From Candidatus Omnitrophota bacterium (GTDB lineage Bacteria > Omnitrophota > Gorgyraeia > Duberdicusellales > 4484-171): a DNA stretch of 6,696 nucleotides. A program made the position numbers and the translations under genes. Where the stretch lies: contig JAGLSH010000039.1 in the NCBI GenBank assembly GCA_023135855.1, positions 1 through 6,696 of the forward strand, read 5' to 3'. Below, in pieces: positions 5,239-6,696 of this stretch. The stretch's first letter is position 1; every line of letters starts with the position of its first letter. Under the pieces are notes generated by a model that saw only the letters and a list, made by a program, of their open reading frames with translations, was not told where the DNA came from and made no database searches.

Positions 5239-6696
5239 ATGATTAAGATTGCCTTGGCACAGATTAATCCCATTGTTGGAGATTTAAAGAAAAATAGCGT
5301 TAAAATTATTGCTTTTATAAGAAAGGCAAAGAAAAAAGGCGTTGATTTAGTTATCTTTCCTGAGCTAGCCTTGACTGGATACCCCCCTGAAGATCTGCTC
5401 CTAAAAAACCATTTTATTGTTAAGAACAAACAAGCTTTAAGTGACATAAAAAAGGAATGTAAGGGCATAGATGTTTTGATTGGTTTTGTGGACGGCAAAG
5501 GGGATGCTATATATAATTCTTGTGCTTTAATCCGCAATAGTAAAATAGAAAGTATTTACCATAAGAGCATTTTGCCTAACTATGGGGTTTTTGATGAGAA
5601 AAGGTACTTTTCTTCGGGCAATAAATTAGTATTATATACCATTAAAGGTTATACTTTTGCAGTAAGTATTTGTGAAGATATTTGGGAAGAGAATTTTATT
5701 AATTGTTTAAGAGAGAAATCTCCTGATTTTGTAATTAATATTTCTGCTTCTCCATTTCATTTAGGTAAAGTAAGTATTAGAGAGAAGATTTTGTCTCATG
5801 CTGCTAAAAGGATAAGAAGCTTTGTGTTCTATTGCAATTTGGTGGGAGGTCAGGATGAGTTAGTCTTTGATGGAACTAGTAAAATTATTTCACCTTCAGG
5901 TAAACTTATTGCTGTTGCAAAAAGATTCTTAGAAGATTTATTTATTTTTAATTTTGATAAGGAAAAAAAATATTCTTTCAAAAAGGTTATTGTTGACGAG
6001 GCTCAAGAAGCATTTTTAGCATTACGGCTAGGTCTTAGCGATTATGTTAGGAAGAACGGATTTAAGAAGGTGGTTGTAGGCGTAAGTGGAGGAATTGATT
6101 CTGCAGTTGTGATTGCTTTGGCTAAAGAAGCTTTGGGTAGTGAAAATGTATATGGCCTTCTCATGCCTTCGCTTTATACTTCTAAAGATACGCTTTATGA
6201 TGCAAAGAAAATATGCAAAAACTTAGGGATAAAACATTCTGTGGTGGAGATTAATAATGCTTTACAAACTTACCTTAAAGATCTTAAACCCTATTTAGGT
6301 AGTAGCAAGAAGCATAAGACAGAAGAAAATCTTCAAGCGAGAATCCGAGGAAACATTCTAATGGCTTTTTCTAATAGATTCGGATATCTTGTACTTAATA
6401 CTGGCAATAAAAGTGAAGTTTCTTGTGGTTATTGTACGCTTTACGGTGATATGGTTGGTGGCTTTGGTATTTTGAGTGATGTTTATAAGATGTTGGTGTA
6501 CAACATAGCTAGGTATATTAATAAGATTAATTCTAAGAATATTATTCCTATTGCAACAATAAAAAGAGCTCCTTCAGCGGAGCTTAAGTTTGATCAAAAG
6601 GATACTGATAGCTTGCCACCTTATGAGTTGCTTGACCCTATTTTAAAATTATACGTAGAAGAACACCATTCTTTGGACCAAATAATCAAGAAGGGA
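5239..6696 (+). CDS. nadE: Glutamine-dependent NAD+ synthetase (3' end outside window)
   Basis: The enzyme makes NAD+ from deamido-NAD+ (NaAD), ATP and glutamine, the last step of NAD synthesis. The frame is open for 486 codons to the window edge. The N-terminal nitrilase-type glutaminase domain (about residues 1-250) carries the full Glu-Lys-Cys triad: Glu42 in FPELALTGYPPEDL, Lys109 in YHKSILPNYGVF and Cys145 in SICEDIWEE. It releases ammonia for the C-terminal synthetase domain, which has the ATP-binding SGGIDSA loop (residues 283-289), the ENLQARIRGN segment, TGNKSEVSCGYCTLYGDMVGG and the SAELKFDQKDTDSLPPYELLD segment. Family lengths of about 540-580 residues imply that only the C-terminal end is missing. 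The start begins with the family-typical MIKIALAQINPIVGD and follows an AGGA site. It is 32 bases downstream of lgt, perhaps with its own promoter. Confidence 0.96.
   Translation, partial: MIKIALAQINPIVGDLKKNSVKIIAFIRKAKKKGVDLVIFPELALTGYPPEDLLLKNHFIVKNKQALSDIKKECKGIDVLIGFVDGKGDAIYNSCALIRNSKIESIYHKSILPNYGVFDEKRYFSSGNKLVLYTIKGYTFAVSICEDIWEENFINCLREKSPDFVINISASPFHLGKVSIREKILSHAAKRIRSFVFYCNLVGGQDELVFDGTSKIISPSGKLIAVAKRFLEDLFIFNFDKEKKYSFKKVIVDEAQEAFLALRLGLSDYVRKNGFKKVVVGVSGGIDSAVVIALAKEALGSENVYGLLMPSLYTSKDTLYDAKKICKNLGIKHSVVEINNALQTYLKDLKPYLGSSKKHKTEENLQARIRGNILMAFSNRFGYLVLNTGNKSEVSCGYCTLYGDMVGGFGILSDVYKMLVYNIARYINKINSKNIIPIATIKRAPSAELKFDQKDTDSLPPYELLDPILKLYVEEHHSLDQIIKKG

Noticed and set aside
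5109..5537. Open frame on the - strand covering the lgt end, repeat and nadE start
   Set aside because: It crosses two well-supported genes on the opposite strand and is extended by the palindromic repeat. No family features are seen.

Overview
The window is a compact run of nine protein genes, all on the + strand. It is AT-rich, has very short or negative gene spacing, and contains no RNA genes, CRISPR arrays or insertion sequences. The gene set is housekeeping, and the Shine-Dalgarno sites are mostly weak. The combination of a membrane pyrophosphatase of K+-dependent type, a DUF610-type divergent polysaccharide deacetylase, QueH, a TIGR01212 radical SAM protein, Dtd, Lgt and a glutamine-dependent NAD synthetase suggests a low-GC anaerobic or candidate-phylum bacterium. 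My best guess is Omnitrophota or a relative. This is inferred from remembered gene content, not from a search, and is only moderately secure.

Layout: (1) bases 1-692 are the C-terminal third of a membrane-bound pyrophosphatase (hppA), cut by the left window edge. (2) 709-2440 hold a small cysteine-cluster protein, a divergent ribulose-phosphate 3-epimerase family protein and a membrane-anchored divergent polysaccharide deacetylase. The last two overlap by 8 bases. (3) 2457-3906 hold two probable tRNA-modification enzymes, QueH and a YhcC/YtqA-type radical SAM protein, again overlapping by 8 bases. (4) 3893-3947 is a composite element of interleaved inverted repeats. It ends the radical SAM gene and runs up to the ribosome binding site of dtd. 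(5) 3956-5206 hold dtd and lgt, which abut exactly. (6) 5135-5191 is a second, GC-rich inverted-repeat element that forms the 3' end of lgt and encodes its odd C-terminal tail. (7) 5239-6696 is a glutamine-dependent NAD+ synthetase, cut by the right edge shortly before its expected C-terminus.

How the genes fit together: nothing points to a single dedicated pathway. There is a tRNA and translation-quality theme (QueH, the radical SAM protein, Dtd), a cell-envelope theme (deacetylase, Lgt) and an energy and cofactor theme (pyrophosphatase, NAD synthetase, the epimerase). Spacing suggests one or two transcription units, with possible breaks at the repeat before dtd and at a TATAAT box before the NAD synthetase gene.

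I found no undescribed multi-gene system. The most unusual signals are the two repeat elements, which share an interleaved (A-B-A'-B') topology, and substitutions at normally conserved positions in the epimerase and in Dtd. No stretch longer than about 50 bases lacks a gene.
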